Source: an uncultured Clostridia bacterium
GTDB taxonomy: Bacteria > Bacillota > Clostridia > Oscillospirales > Acutalibacteraceae
Assembly: GCA_946187325.1 (NCBI GenBank)
Contig: CAMHQC010000020.1
Span: 1 to 39,784 of the forward strand
Direction of reading: 5' to 3'
Length of the DNA: 39,784 bases
Shown one piece after another: positions 1 to 8,334 of this stretch (within the stretch, counting starts at the first letter, position 1; each line of letters opens with the position of its first letter). The notes under the pieces are model-generated. The model was not told the origin of the DNA, made no database searches, and saw nothing but the letters and a program-made list of their open reading frames with translations. The position numbers and the translations under genes are program-made.

Positions 1-110
1 GTTATTTTCTTGTTAAGAATATTAAATATTTTAATAATTTCTTTTTAAGAATTAAATATTTGAAATTATTTTTCTTTTAAAAAACTATAATTTTATTATC
101 AAATAAATCG

Positions 111-138
111 AAAAAAGCGGACAGCCGAAGCTGTCCGC
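111..138 (-). terminator. Intrinsic terminator of the pullulanase gene
   Basis: Read on the minus strand, a perfect 9-bp stem (GCGGACAGC / GCTGTCCGC, loop TTCG) is followed at once by six T. It lies about 25 nt past the pullulanase stop codon. Positions 1-110 beyond it are very AT-rich and show no gene. Confidence 0.9.
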
Positions 139-163
139 GTAGGTATTTAGATAATATAATTAA

Positions 164-3100
164 TTACCAACTGTCAACAAGGTAATGTCCGAGATCATCC
201 ATAGCTTCAGGATAAGCCGGGAAGAATCCCTGCTGTGAGCCGTCGAATACCGCGTCGGCAGTTTGAGCTTCACCGTTAGTAAAGATTACATAACAGCCAA
301 CAGGAATATCTATGCTCCACTGACTTTCTCCGTAATCGTTATAACCCGCTTCGGTCATAGCCTCTCCCGGCCAGTTACCCGGATCTTCTCCTTCGTTCCA
401 GTAGTAGCAGTAAATCTGTCCAGTCCATCCCTTATTGTTGGAGAACATAACTGTCTGATACTGAGGCTCAGGGTCCGGATCTGTTACGGGGTCTGTTTCG
501 ATAATCGGATCTGTCGCGGGATCTGTCGCGGGTTCTGTCGGTGTAGGAGCGTCGGTCATTGTAGTAGACTGAGTCGGAACGACAGGCTGAGTTTTAATCT
601 CCTTGCCGATATCGTAATCAACGGGAATCTTAGCAATCCATCTCTGGATTAAAGACGCGTCCTTGATATTTACAATACCGTTTCCGTCAACATCAGCGTT
701 GAGTATGCTTCTGTTGCTGAAGAATGTGAGGTTAACGATATACTGCTGGATATAAGTTACGTCCTTGATGCTGACAGACTTATCGAGGTTAGAGTCGCCT
801 AAAATCTTGCTGTCGCCTGTAGCGGGAGGAATAGTAACAGGAGCCGCAGTCTCGGAAGCGGGAGCCGTTGTGATAGGAGCAACTGTTGTCGCTTCTGTCG
901 GAGGAGCTGTTGTGGGCTGATCTTCCTTAGTCTTATAGAGGTAAACTACATTAGTTGTACCCGGCTGATAGAAGCCCGCGGAGTTAGCGGGAGTTTCTAC
1001 TAACTTACCGAGAGTATTATCGCCTGTTGTAGTATACTGGTCAGTATTCTTTTTAACCGCTGTAGCAGTAGCATCCGCCTTAATCTGTTTACCTGTATCG
1101 ATATCAATATAGGATGTAACGATTGTGGACTCGTAAGTAACTACGCCGTTGTCGATAAAGCATTCGCCGCCTACAGCGTAACCCGGTTCGTTCTGTCCCG
1201 GTTCCTGACCGGGACCTGATCTCGGGTGGAACATTACTCGGCAGGCAGGTACGTTAAGAGTACAAATGTACCAGCCCGAGCCCTTAGTTGGATCGGCTTT
1301 CATTGCCGGGTTCTTTGACCACGCGCCGTTAGGCTCTATGCCGTCGTCGGTATAAGCGTAGCAGGTTACCGATGTCCAGTTGTTCGTCTTATGATAATGA
1401 ACTGTTGTTGTCTGAGAAGCTAAGGGTTTATACTTAAACGTAATAGTCTTAGCGTTTCCGTCGAATGTACCCGTGGTATTAGCGGGATAGTTAGCGGTAT
1501 CGAGCTGATAGCTCTGGATAGCGCATACGGGAATAGAATAATTAGTTCCCTTTTCGAGTGTATATACCATATCAGGTGTGAGCTGTTTGTTGCTCTGGTC
1601 GAGATACTTAACAGTAAGGTTACCGAAGCTCTTTCCGTTAGGCTCGTAGTAGTAATCTACCGTAGTATCGCCGTTGAATGTACCTGTAGGTGTACCCTCG
1701 GCTCTTACGCTGTAGTTGTTAGCTAAATCGGGGTTCTTAATAGCTGTGTACTTAGTACCGATTCTGTAGTAGGTCTTAACTGTAGTAGTCTGACCGCCTA
1801 CGTGATGGTTAGTGGTAAGAGTACCGTACTTAAACTTGTCGCTCATATCCTTGAAGGATGAGGTCTCAACAAGTACCGCCGCCGAATGAGCGGGAACAGA
1901 GTATGAGCCTGATGTTGTGCCGAGGCTTGTAACGCCGGCTTTCTTATCGTTGGCAACTACTGTCCATGAACCGCTGAGGTTAGCCGAAGCAGCCGAGTTG
2001 CCCGAGTTAAGGAGTACGGCAACCTTGCCCCACTCGCCTGATTTATTATTATTAATGGTATAAGCAATAAATGTTCCTGTCTGGCTTATCATACTCATCG
2101 AGGAAGCCGCTGTATTGCCGTCGTCGTTAAACGCGGAGTAAACCTCGTTAATCTGACGTAAGCCCTTATAATAATCTACAACCTCTTTGTAGGTATTAGC
2201 GCGTTTCCAATCGAGCATATTTATAGAGTCGGGAGAGTTGTAGGAGTTACCCTGACCCTGCTTAGTACGGGCAAATTCAGTACCCGCGTTAAAGAACGAG
2301 ATACCCTGAGATGTTAAAGCGAGCGCGCCAGCAAGTTTAAGAGTACCCGTATAGTTGGCGGCAGTGCTGTTTACGTTGGCGGCAGAAGTAGTGGAAGCCT
2401 TACCCTCGTTGCTTTTTGTATAAGCGCCTACGATTTTATCCCAAACTGTGAGATCATCGTGGCAGTCAATAAAGTTTACAGACTTTGATTTATAACGGGA
2501 ATCGTGGATATTACCCTTGATACCGCTTACAACAACATCCGTACCCGCGCCGTCGTAACCCGAGGTTACTCCGCCGATCCAACCCTGTGAACCGGTCTTT
2601 GTAGTCTGTACACGAGTAGCGGCTGAACGGAATTTACCCGAGAATACACCGACGCCGTCGCTTAAGCTTGCGGTATTGTCTTCGGTCGGGCCTGTACCCG
2701 AAGGAATAGCGGAGTCGCCGCCTGTCCAAGGCTCGCCGTACATAAGAATGTTCTTATCAATAGCATTCATCTTTGTACGAGCCTGGTTAAGAGTTGTAAT
2801 ATCGATACAACCCATAAGGTCGAAACGGAAACCGTCGATATGATACTCGTTAGCCCAGTATTCCATAGACTGAACGATAAAGTTTCTTACCATTCCTTTT
2901 TCGGAAGCAAGCTCGTTACCCTGACCTGAACCGTTGGCGTAAGCGAGCTGGCTTGTCATTCTGTAGTAATAACCGGGAACAGTCTTTGTAAAGCAAGAGC
3001 CGTCGGCGCCTGCTGTATGGTTATATACAACGTCCATTACGACTGAGATTCCTCTGTCGTGGAGGGCTTTTACCATCTGTTTAGTTTCGTTGATACGAAC

Positions 3101-3958
3101 GTTACCATCGTAAGCGTTAGAGGAGTAAGAACCGTCGGGAACGTTAAAGTTCTTCGGGTTATAACCCCAGTTACGATCTACGGGAGAAGCTCCGTAAACT
3201 TCGTCGATACCGTCGAAGTCAGCCATAGGCATAATCTGTACGGTGTTAATGTTATTCTCTACGAGATAGTCCATACAGGTTTTTAAGGTACCCTGTTTCT
3301 TATAAGTAGTACCGCCCTCGGTAAACGCGAGGTAACATCCGCGGTTCTTATCGCTTACGCCCGAATCGGGGTCGGCGGAGAAGTCACGGATATGGAGCTC
3401 CCAAACGGCAGACTCTGTCTTAGTGCCGAAGGTAACGTGTTTATCATTGCTCCAACCCTCAGGGTCGGTCGAATCGAGGTCAACTACCATAGATCTGTTA
3501 CCGTTAACGCCGACAGCCTTGGAGTAAATGTCCTGAGTTTCGTTAGTAACTACTGTACCGGAAACGTTTTTAGCTGTAACGAGATATGTATAGTAAACAT
3601 TCTTGTAGTCGCCGTTTAATTTTACAGACCAAACCGAGCTTGAGCCTTTAGTCATAGCGTGGGTGCCTATAACAGCGGCGCCGTTTTCACGGTCGGAACC
3701 TGTTTTATACAGCTTTAGTTCAATCTTGGTAGCCGCGGGGGACCATACCTTCCAGGTAGTAGCGGAGGGAGTATAGGTCGCGCCGAGGTCGTTACCCGAA
3801 TACACAGAACTTGCGTATCCGCGGCCTGAGGCTTCAGACTGATTGAAGTAAGCGCCTGTCTCGACTTTACCTGTCTCAGCGGCCGAGGAAGAGATTACAG
3901 CCATAGTGCTGAGCATAAGTACAGCAAGCATTAGCGCTGCTATTCTTCGCATTTTCAT
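164..3958 (-). CDS. Secreted type I pullulanase (GH13) with dockerin and starch-binding-like modules
   Basis: This predicted extracellular enzyme hydrolyses alpha-1,6 branch points in pullulan and starch. The ATG at 3958 is chosen because AGGAG sits 9 nt upstream; an in-frame TTG three codons earlier abuts that site. Visible in order (1264 aa): signal peptide about 1-27; CBM48-like region 55-150; GH13 barrel about 180-600 with the pullulanase signature NWGYNP (263-268), nucleophile Asp380 in GFRFDLMG, acid/base Glu409 in YGEPW and the CHDD pair (H500, D501); an all-beta C-domain; MucBP-like segments about 780-847 and 942-1009; a starch-binding-like module about 852-937; Thr/Pro linkers; a type I dockerin 1053-1113 with two Ca-binding repeats (GDSNLDKS, ADVDGNGI); and a C-terminal CBM26-like module about 1167-1247. 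The dockerin implies attachment to a cohesin scaffold, which is not encoded here. Family assignment is secure; the module names outside GH13 and dockerin are inferred by eye. Confidence 0.93.
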   Translation of the reverse strand: MKMRRIAALMLAVLMLSTMAVISSSAAETGKVETGAYFNQSEASGRGYASSVYSGNDLGATYTPSATTWKVWSPAATKIELKLYKTGSDRENGAAVIGTHAMTKGSSSVWSVKLNGDYKNVYYTYLVTAKNVSGTVVTNETQDIYSKAVGVNGNRSMVVDLDSTDPEGWSNDKHVTFGTKTESAVWELHIRDFSADPDSGVSDKNRGCYLAFTEGGTTYKKQGTLKTCMDYLVENNINTVQIMPMADFDGIDEVYGASPVDRNWGYNPKNFNVPDGSYSSNAYDGNVRINETKQMVKALHDRGISVVMDVVYNHTAGADGSCFTKTVPGYYYRMTSQLAYANGSGQGNELASEKGMVRNFIVQSMEYWANEYHIDGFRFDLMGCIDITTLNQARTKMNAIDKNILMYGEPWTGGDSAIPSGTGPTEDNTASLSDGVGVFSGKFRSAATRVQTTKTGSQGWIGGVTSGYDGAGTDVVVSGIKGNIHDSRYKSKSVNFIDCHDDLTVWDKIVGAYTKSNEGKASTTSAANVNSTAANYTGTLKLAGALALTSQGISFFNAGTEFARTKQGQGNSYNSPDSINMLDWKRANTYKEVVDYYKGLRQINEVYSAFNDDGNTAASSMSMISQTGTFIAYTINNNKSGEWGKVAVLLNSGNSAASANLSGSWTVVANDKKAGVTSLGTTSGSYSVPAHSAAVLVETSSFKDMSDKFKYGTLTTNHHVGGQTTTVKTYYRIGTKYTAIKNPDLANNYSVRAEGTPTGTFNGDTTVDYYYEPNGKSFGNLTVKYLDQSNKQLTPDMVYTLEKGTNYSIPVCAIQSYQLDTANYPANTTGTFDGNAKTITFKYKPLASQTTTVHYHKTNNWTSVTCYAYTDDGIEPNGAWSKNPAMKADPTKGSGWYICTLNVPACRVMFHPRSGPGQEPGQNEPGYAVGGECFIDNGVVTYESTIVTSYIDIDTGKQIKADATATAVKKNTDQYTTTGDNTLGKLVETPANSAGFYQPGTTNVVYLYKTKEDQPTTAPPTEATTVAPITTAPASETAAPVTIPPATGDSKILGDSNLDKSVSIKDVTYIQQYIVNLTFFSNRSILNADVDGNGIVNIKDASLIQRWIAKIPVDYDIGKEIKTQPVVPTQSTTMTDAPTPTEPATDPATDPIIETDPVTDPDPEPQYQTVMFSNNKGWTGQIYCYYWNEGEDPGNWPGEAMTEAGYNDYGESQWSIDIPVGCYVIFTNGEAQTADAVFDGSQQGFFPAYPEAMDDLGHYLVDSW

Positions 3959-4001
3959 AAATATCAACTCCTAAATTTGCAATAATATTGCATTCTTATT
4001 T

Positions 4002-4030
4002 ATTATCATACCAAATTACCCCCTCGTCAA
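4002..4030 (-). promoter_or_regulatory. Sigma-A-type promoter of the pullulanase gene
   Basis: On the minus strand TTGACG is separated by 17 nt from GATAAT, with a TATG extension before the -10. The start codon lies about 45 nt downstream. A 15-nt perfect palindrome (TGCAATA-A-TATTGCA, 3978-3992) falls in the untranslated leader. Confidence 0.6.
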
Positions 4031-4045
4031 TATTCTAATAAAGAA

Positions 4046-4065
4046 TTATCACATTCTCGTGATAA
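4046..4065. promoter_or_regulatory. Palindrome upstream of the pullulanase promoter
   Basis: TTATCAC and GTGATAA form perfect 7-bp arms separated by 6 nt, about 15 nt upstream of the predicted -35 box. The position suits an activator or repressor site for the starch gene. No family is assigned, and function is inferred from symmetry and location only. Confidence 0.4.
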
Positions 4066-4116
4066 CGAAATTTCAAGGCGTTTTTTGTGCATATTGTATG
4101 TATAAAAAAACCGCGC

Positions 4117-4145
4117 TTTTATTTAGGAGCTAAGTATGATATAAT
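4117..4145 (+). promoter_or_regulatory. Extended -10 promoter for the radical SAM gene
   Basis: TATGATATAAT gives a perfect -10 with a TG extension, while the -35 at 17 nt spacing (TTTTAT) is weak. Transcription would begin just before the palindrome at 4155, placing that palindrome at the very 5' end of the mRNA. Confidence 0.45.
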
Positions 4146-4154
4146 CTAAACGGT

Positions 4155-4312
4155 GATAGTGTAAAAATTCACACTATCAAAGTTTTATGTTGTCCGCCGG
4201 GTTTGCCGCAAGCGGCAACGGGCGATGACTATAACCGCAATACACGCCTTATCCGCCCACGGTAAGGTTGCAGGGAATTTCAATGGCTATTTGTGGGCGG
4301 AAAGGCTATGGC
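4155..4312 (+). promoter_or_regulatory. Two-hairpin leader element, copy 1
   Basis: The element opens with arms GATAGTGT and ACACTATC (4155-4178). A second hairpin pairs GCCTTATCCGCCCAC (4246-4260) with GTGGGCGGAAAGGC (4293-4306); the right arm contains GGAAAGG, the only purine-rich ribosome-binding candidate near the start codons. An extra stem TTGCCGC/GCGGCAA (4203-4218) lies between them. A second copy with the same palindrome and the same hairpin arms, but different spacers, lies at 38375-38483 ahead of an AbrB-type regulator. The design suggests a cis-acting translational control structure or a short mobile repeat with regulatory effect. Both readings are inference. Confidence 0.65.
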
Positions 4313-4319
4313 GGTTAAT

Positions 4320-5186
4320 ATGAAATGTGATTTATGTCCGAGAAAATGCTCAGCCGAGCGAAATATAACCATCGGAAAAGGCTTTTGCGGGCTAAAAGAT
4401 AAAATAAAAGTAGCGAGAATAGCCGCCCATATGTGGGAAGAACCGCCTATAAGCGCAGAAAACGGCAGCGGAGCTGTATTTTTCTCGGGTTGTACGCTGA
4501 GATGTATTTACTGCCAAAACTACGAAATCTCCGAAAAACAAAAAGGAAAATATATCACGCCCGAAACCTTAGCCGACGAGATTAAAAGACTGGAAGCCTC
4601 GGGCGTACACAATATCAACCTCGTATCCCCTACTCCGTATGTAAATTTAATCAAAAGGTCGCTCGATATTTACAAGCCCTCAATCCCGATAGTGTATAAC
4701 AGCTCGGGTTACGAAAGAACAAAAACCATAGAAGCGCTGAAGGGATACATCGACATTTTTCTTCCCGACTTTAAATACAGCGACGATAAGCTCGCATATG
4801 AATACTCGGGCGCTAAAAATTATGTAGCTGTCGCCAAAAACGCTATTAAGGCTATGATAACTCAAGCCGGCGGTAACGAATACGACGAAAAGGGAGTTAT
4901 GAAAAAAGGAGTAATTATACGTCATCTTGTACTGCCTAACCACACTAAAAACAGTATAGGCGTCCTGGATATAATAAAAGAAAGCTTTTCTGATACGCCG
5001 GTGAGCCTTATGGGGCAATATGTTCCGCTGCATAAGGCTATAGCTCATAAAAAACTAGGCAGAAAAATAACAAAGCGCGAGTATAATAAGGTATTGGAGC
5101 ATATGAGTGAGCTTGAGTTAGACGGATTCGCCCAGGAATTAAGCTCCGCCGACGAGGGCTTTATACCCGACTGGGACTATTCATAA
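4320..5186 (+). CDS. PflX-like radical SAM protein (PFL-activating-enzyme family)
   Basis: This protein belongs to the uncharacterised radical SAM group related to pyruvate formate-lyase activating enzymes (PflX/COG1313); the substrate is unknown. The radical SAM cluster motif CxxxCxxC is seen as CTLRCIYC, with the aromatic residue before the last Cys that the family shows. An N-terminal CxxC-x-C set (CDLCPRKC and a later FCGL) is also typical of this group and may bind a second metal centre. GTG at 4293 and ATG at 4308 are in-frame alternatives, but both fall inside or against the repeated leader hairpin. ATG at 4320 gives the family-like start MKCDLCPRKC, 288 aa. It stands alone between its leader and a terminator. 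Which start is used is uncertain because no strong Shine-Dalgarno site sits at ideal distance. Confidence 0.88.
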   Translation: MKCDLCPRKCSAERNITIGKGFCGLKDKIKVARIAAHMWEEPPISAENGSGAVFFSGCTLRCIYCQNYEISEKQKGKYITPETLADEIKRLEASGVHNINLVSPTPYVNLIKRSLDIYKPSIPIVYNSSGYERTKTIEALKGYIDIFLPDFKYSDDKLAYEYSGAKNYVAVAKNAIKAMITQAGGNEYDEKGVMKKGVIIRHLVLPNHTKNSIGVLDIIKESFSDTPVSLMGQYVPLHKAIAHKKLGRKITKREYNKVLEHMSELELDGFAQELSSADEGFIPDWDYS

Positions 5187-5192
5187 TCGAGA

Positions 5193-5235
5193 AAAAGGTA
5201 CAACGTCAAATCGAAATTTTGACGTTGTACCTTTT
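5193..5235. terminator. Bidirectional terminator
   Basis: Perfect 18-bp arms (5193-5210 and 5218-5235) around a 7-nt loop start with AAAA and end with TTTT. The structure can serve both the radical SAM gene (plus) and the converging GH3-family gene (minus). Confidence 0.85.
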
Positions 5236-5249
5236 ATCGTTTTATATAT

Positions 5250-6956
5250 TCAACGCGCAGCAATATTTTTGATTTCTTCAAAATCCTCGGTAAGCGCGAA
5301 AAAGAATCGTTTTTGAAGCTCGTTCCCGATAACCGTAACCGGTTTTAGCTGGGCTATTGAATTACCTTTTAACAGCATCATTTCTTTGTATAAAACATAC
5401 GTCTCAGGCTGGGCAAAAACCAGCTTTAGCGGTTTAATAAGCCCGCTTCTGAGCTTTTCGCCGTACGAAGGATTTATCCTCTCGAGGTTTTTCTCCAGAG
5501 CGGAGCGAACGGTTTCTTCCTTTAATTCCTTCGGCACGCGGTCAATTTCCATAACGCAGACATATCTCACATTTTCGGTATCGGGATAAAAGGAACTGTC
5601 CACCAACATAAATCCGCATTCCTTCGCGGTTCTGTCGGCAGCGACTCTAAGTGCCATTTCCGTGGTTTTTTCGCCCATAAGGCTTACCGTCTTATCGATT
5701 CGGTACTGGAATTCAACCAAAGGAGTTCGATTATAGAAGCCTGTTACAAGCAATACGTCCTTCATTCTATAGCGGTAAAAGCCCGAATGATTGGTAATTA
5801 CGAGCTCATACTTCTTTCCAATCTCAAGCTTATCCATCGTGACCGGTACGGCCGGTTCGCTGTCCGCCTCAATAAATTCATAAAATAATGAATCCGGAAT
5901 AAGCGAAGACTCATGTGACGCTAACTCAACAGGTACAGAGAATATTCCCTCCGAAGCGGAGATTCCACGGTAATAAAACGCGATATCGTAACCGAGATAG
6001 CGCTCTCTAACCTCATTCGTGTACCGCGAGAAGCCTGCGGACGCGCCGCCTACGACATAGCTCAGTTCACGCCAAACCTTCGGAATAAACGGCGTATCAA
6101 AGCCTTCTTCAAATATCGCTCTAAGCTCTGCCGCTCTCTCGGGATCCGGTTTCAGCTCGGCGCATAAACGTATTCGAAGCTCCTCGGGGAGTTCAACCGA
6201 CGAACTGATAACGCCCTTTTCAATATCACTTACCAGCAGGCGCCAGTTTTTTTCAATATATCGGCAAAAATCCAAAACAAAGCCCGTAAAGGTACAGTTG
6301 ATATTGTTGATATCTCTGTCACATAGAGCGTAGCGGGCGGTTAAGTATCTTGCGTCCGTTTTCTTAGGCGAGAATGTAGCCTCGAGAGGCGTCGGAAAAA
6401 TATGATTCCACTTATCAATATGAGGTCTGAGCGACGCTTCGGAAATAGGTCCGTAGGGTACTCCGTCGGGAAGTCTTACGATATCACTGCCGCAACGTAT
6501 CAAATTAAGCCAACGCCCGCCAAAATATTTCTCTTTAACATTTCTGTACAAAAATCCCGACTGATAGCCAAGGCTGTATCTCGAAAAGCAATCTCTGGTT
6601 TTTTGAGTGTACGGAATCTTTTTGGGCGTTCCGACTGTTCCGGAGGTCTTGTTATACCATACAGGTTTACTGCCGCAGATAAGGTTTTCTTCGCCGTTGT
6701 TCGCCATACGGTCAATGTACCCGGCGTAGTCATCGTATTCGGTCACAGGTACGCGCCGCTGATACTCTTCGATAGAGTTAATTTCCGCAAACCCGTACTT
6801 CCTGCCGTATTCGGTGTCCTTGTTTTCGTTAAGCAATTCCAGAAGCAGTTGTGTTTGCGTCTCCATCGGCGTCTTAGTTATCTTTTCAAAACACGCGAGA
6901 AGCCGCTGCCTTTTTTCAACACCGTTTCTGCGCATTGCGTTTAACGCTTCATACAT
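5250..6956 (-). CDS. GH3-family acyl-adenylate-forming enzyme
   Basis: This is a member of the GH3 (auxin-responsive promoter family) branch of ATP-dependent adenylating enzymes, which activate a carboxylic acid and usually transfer it to an amine; the bacterial substrates are largely unknown. The three adenylation motifs are visible: TSGTVGTPKK (104-113), ISASEG (332-337) and GFYRYRMKD (392-400). Length is 568 aa, normal for the family. The ATG at 6956 is chosen because AAGGAA sits 9-10 nt upstream; the open frame reaches 7085 but its extra residues are AT-rich non-conserved sequence. It is monocistronic, with its own TTGACA-17-TATTAT promoter. No biosynthetic partner gene is adjacent, so the conjugation substrate cannot be inferred. 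Soluble and cytoplasmic. Confidence 0.88.
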   Translation of the reverse strand: MYEALNAMRRNGVEKRQRLLACFEKITKTPMETQTQLLLELLNENKDTEYGRKYGFAEINSIEEYQRRVPVTEYDDYAGYIDRMANNGEENLICGSKPVWYNKTSGTVGTPKKIPYTQKTRDCFSRYSLGYQSGFLYRNVKEKYFGGRWLNLIRCGSDIVRLPDGVPYGPISEASLRPHIDKWNHIFPTPLEATFSPKKTDARYLTARYALCDRDINNINCTFTGFVLDFCRYIEKNWRLLVSDIEKGVISSSVELPEELRIRLCAELKPDPERAAELRAIFEEGFDTPFIPKVWRELSYVVGGASAGFSRYTNEVRERYLGYDIAFYYRGISASEGIFSVPVELASHESSLIPDSLFYEFIEADSEPAVPVTMDKLEIGKKYELVITNHSGFYRYRMKDVLLVTGFYNRTPLVEFQYRIDKTVSLMGEKTTEMALRVAADRTAKECGFMLVDSSFYPDTENVRYVCVMEIDRVPKELKEETVRSALEKNLERINPSYGEKLRSGLIKPLKLVFAQPETYVLYKEMMLLKGNSIAQLKPVTVIGNELQKRFFFALTEDFEEIKNIAAR

Positions 6957-6993
6957 AAAAAATCGTTCCTTTTTCAGAAATGTGAATAATTTT

Positions 6994-7022
6994 ATAATAA
7001 ACCTTATAATAATAAATGTCAA
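6994..7022 (-). promoter_or_regulatory. Sigma-A promoter of the GH3-family gene
   Basis: On the minus strand TTGACA, a 17-nt spacer and TATTAT give a near-consensus promoter, leaving a short AT-rich leader of about 30 nt before the start codon. Confidence 0.65.
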
Positions 7023-7111
7023 ATTATTATAAATCGGAAAATAAAAAACATAATTAACGATTACTCTCAATTCATATAAATACACTGTAAAAAAATATTT
7101 TCAAAAAGGTC

Positions 7112-7140
7112 TTGCACTTTATTTAATTTTGTGATAAAAT
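7112..7140 (+). promoter_or_regulatory. Promoter of the tRNA-Pro gene
   Basis: TTGCAC, a 17-nt spacer and TAAAAT end 21 nt before the first base of the mature tRNA, a usual arrangement for a single tRNA transcript. Confidence 0.75.
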
Positions 7141-7161
7141 GATAAGGCTGAATAAAAATAT

Positions 7162-7238
7162 CCGGGTGTGGCGCAGTTTGGTAGCGCGCTTGAATGGGGT
7201 TCAAGAGGCCGCTGGTTCGACTCCAGTCACTCGGACCA
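7162..7238 (+). tRNA. tRNA-Pro (anticodon GGG)
   Basis: A complete cloverleaf can be folded by hand: acceptor stem CCGGGTG / CACTCGG, D stem GCGC/GCGC, anticodon stem CTTGA/TCAAG around loop ATGGGGT with anticodon GGG, T stem GCTGG/CCAGT with TTCGACT loop, discriminator A and encoded CCA. It has its own promoter and a hairpin terminator, so it is probably transcribed alone. Confidence 0.97.
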
Positions 7239-7241
7239 AGT

Positions 7242-7271
7242 AAAACGGACAGTCTTATGACTGTCCGTTTT
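7242..7271 (+). terminator. Terminator of tRNA-Pro
   Basis: A perfect stem (AAAACGGACAGTC / GACTGTCCGTTTT, loop TTAT) begins four nt after the CCA end and finishes in a T run. Confidence 0.88.
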
Positions 7272-7412
7272 GCTTTATACTGAAAGATTTTCAGCCGACA
7301 CTGAGCGGACAATACAAATATTTTTTGCTCTATAGGAGTTAGGTAAGATGTTTTTTCCTTAACACAGTTATGCTTAATATTTATACAAATTTTGAGTAAT
7401 ATCCTATATCGC

Positions 7413-7438
7413 AAAAAAGAACTCCGCAGAAGCGGAGT
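7413..7438 (-). terminator. Terminator of the InlB-repeat/LRR-dockerin operon
   Basis: Minus-strand stem ACTCCGC / GCGGAGT is followed by TTTTTT, 15 nt past the stop of the LRR-dockerin gene. Between the tRNA terminator and this site (7272-7412) nothing else is recognisable. Confidence 0.85.
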
Positions 7439-7453
7439 CCAAATTACTTATTA

Positions 7454-8323
7454 TTAAAATTCATCTATAAGCCGCGCGAGCTTCATCTGAATCAGAGTAG
7501 CGTCACGGATAGTAACGCTTCCGTCGCGGTTTACATCGGCAAAATTTTCACCGCGGTAGAGCGGGATATCCTCTTCGCCGATTTTAAATTTTTGAATCAG
7601 CGTAGCGTCGAGAATATTCAGCTTTCTGTCGAGATTAGCGTCGCCCAATTCGTAGTTTTTTAACGTATCGTATCTTATATTATTAGCTACAGCGTAGCTT
7701 TCGGCGTAGGAACCTTGGTTACAGTAGATAATCAGGTTATCTATACCGCTAAAGGCGTTATCCGCGATAGTAGTCACGCTGTCGGGAATATATATATCCT
7801 CCAGCGAAGCGCAATTCTCAAAGCTTCTCGCGCCGATAGTCTCGACCGTTTCGGGAATATCAAGCCTTTCAAGAGAAGCACAGTTATAAAAAGCCTGACT
7901 CGGAACCGAACCGAGACCGCCTAAGCTGACCGACTTTAAGCCGGTACAATTCTGAAAAACTCCAAAGCCCGCTTCCTCCAAATTATCCGGAAGTACAACT
8001 TCGGTGAGCCTGGAACAGCCGTAAAAGGCGTTCGAGCCTATTTTTTTAAGCTTAGACGCCTTTTCGAACGAAACGGAAGTTATATAAGTATCCTCGAAAA
8101 ACGCGTAATCGTCGATTTCGGTTACATCAGCTTTCATAAGCGATTTTGGAATTTCGACCTCGCTTGAACGGTCGTCAAAGCTGTGAATTACAGCGTTTCC
8201 GCTTCCGTTAATATCGAACGAAAAGCCGTAGAGAGTTACGTAAGAGTCGGCGGCATAGACATTAACGGAGCCGATAATCAGCACAGATAAAATTACACAA
8301 ATAATTTTAATTAAGCTTTTCAT
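7454..8323 (-). CDS. Secreted BspA-type LRR protein with C-terminal dockerin
   Basis: This is a predicted extracellular protein of 289 aa. It has a signal peptide (about 1-24), five or so BspA-type leucine-rich repeats (about 55-200; repeated IxxxAFxxCxxL pattern) and a type I dockerin (226-286) with two Ca-binding loops, GDANLDRKLNILDA and ADVNRDGSVTIRDA. LRR_5 domains usually mediate binding to proteins or surfaces, and the dockerin would plug it into a cohesin-bearing scaffold, so a non-catalytic adaptor or adhesin of a cellulosome/amylosome-like complex is a reasonable inference. The ATG at 8323 is preferred because GGAGG lies 5 nt upstream; an in-frame TTG at 8344 has no such site. It follows the 47-residue gene by 11 nt and ends the operon. 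Confidence 0.9.
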   Translation of the reverse strand: MKSLIKIICVILSVLIIGSVNVYAADSYVTLYGFSFDINGSGNAVIHSFDDRSSEVEIPKSLMKADVTEIDDYAFFEDTYITSVSFEKASKLKKIGSNAFYGCSRLTEVVLPDNLEEAGFGVFQNCTGLKSVSLGGLGSVPSQAFYNCASLERLDIPETVETIGARSFENCASLEDIYIPDSVTTIADNAFSGIDNLIIYCNQGSYAESYAVANNIRYDTLKNYELGDANLDRKLNILDATLIQKFKIGEEDIPLYRGENFADVNRDGSVTIRDATLIQMKLARLIDEF

Positions 8324-8334
8324 AATCTCCTCCG

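Noticed and set aside
4155..4178. Leader palindrome as an intrinsic terminator
   Set aside because: It lies just after a promoter, has no following T run, and its counterpart at 38460-38483 is also placed just after a promoter.
4293..4319. N-terminal extension of the radical SAM protein starting at GTG (MGGKAMAVN)
   Set aside because: The same extension appears on the unrelated AbrB-type protein because both derive from the repeated leader hairpin; family-like starts lie downstream.
7067..7414. Open frame of 115 aa on the minus strand with GPSDWSRTSG-like sequence
   Set aside because: It is the antisense translation of tRNA-Pro and its terminator; it has no ribosome-binding site.
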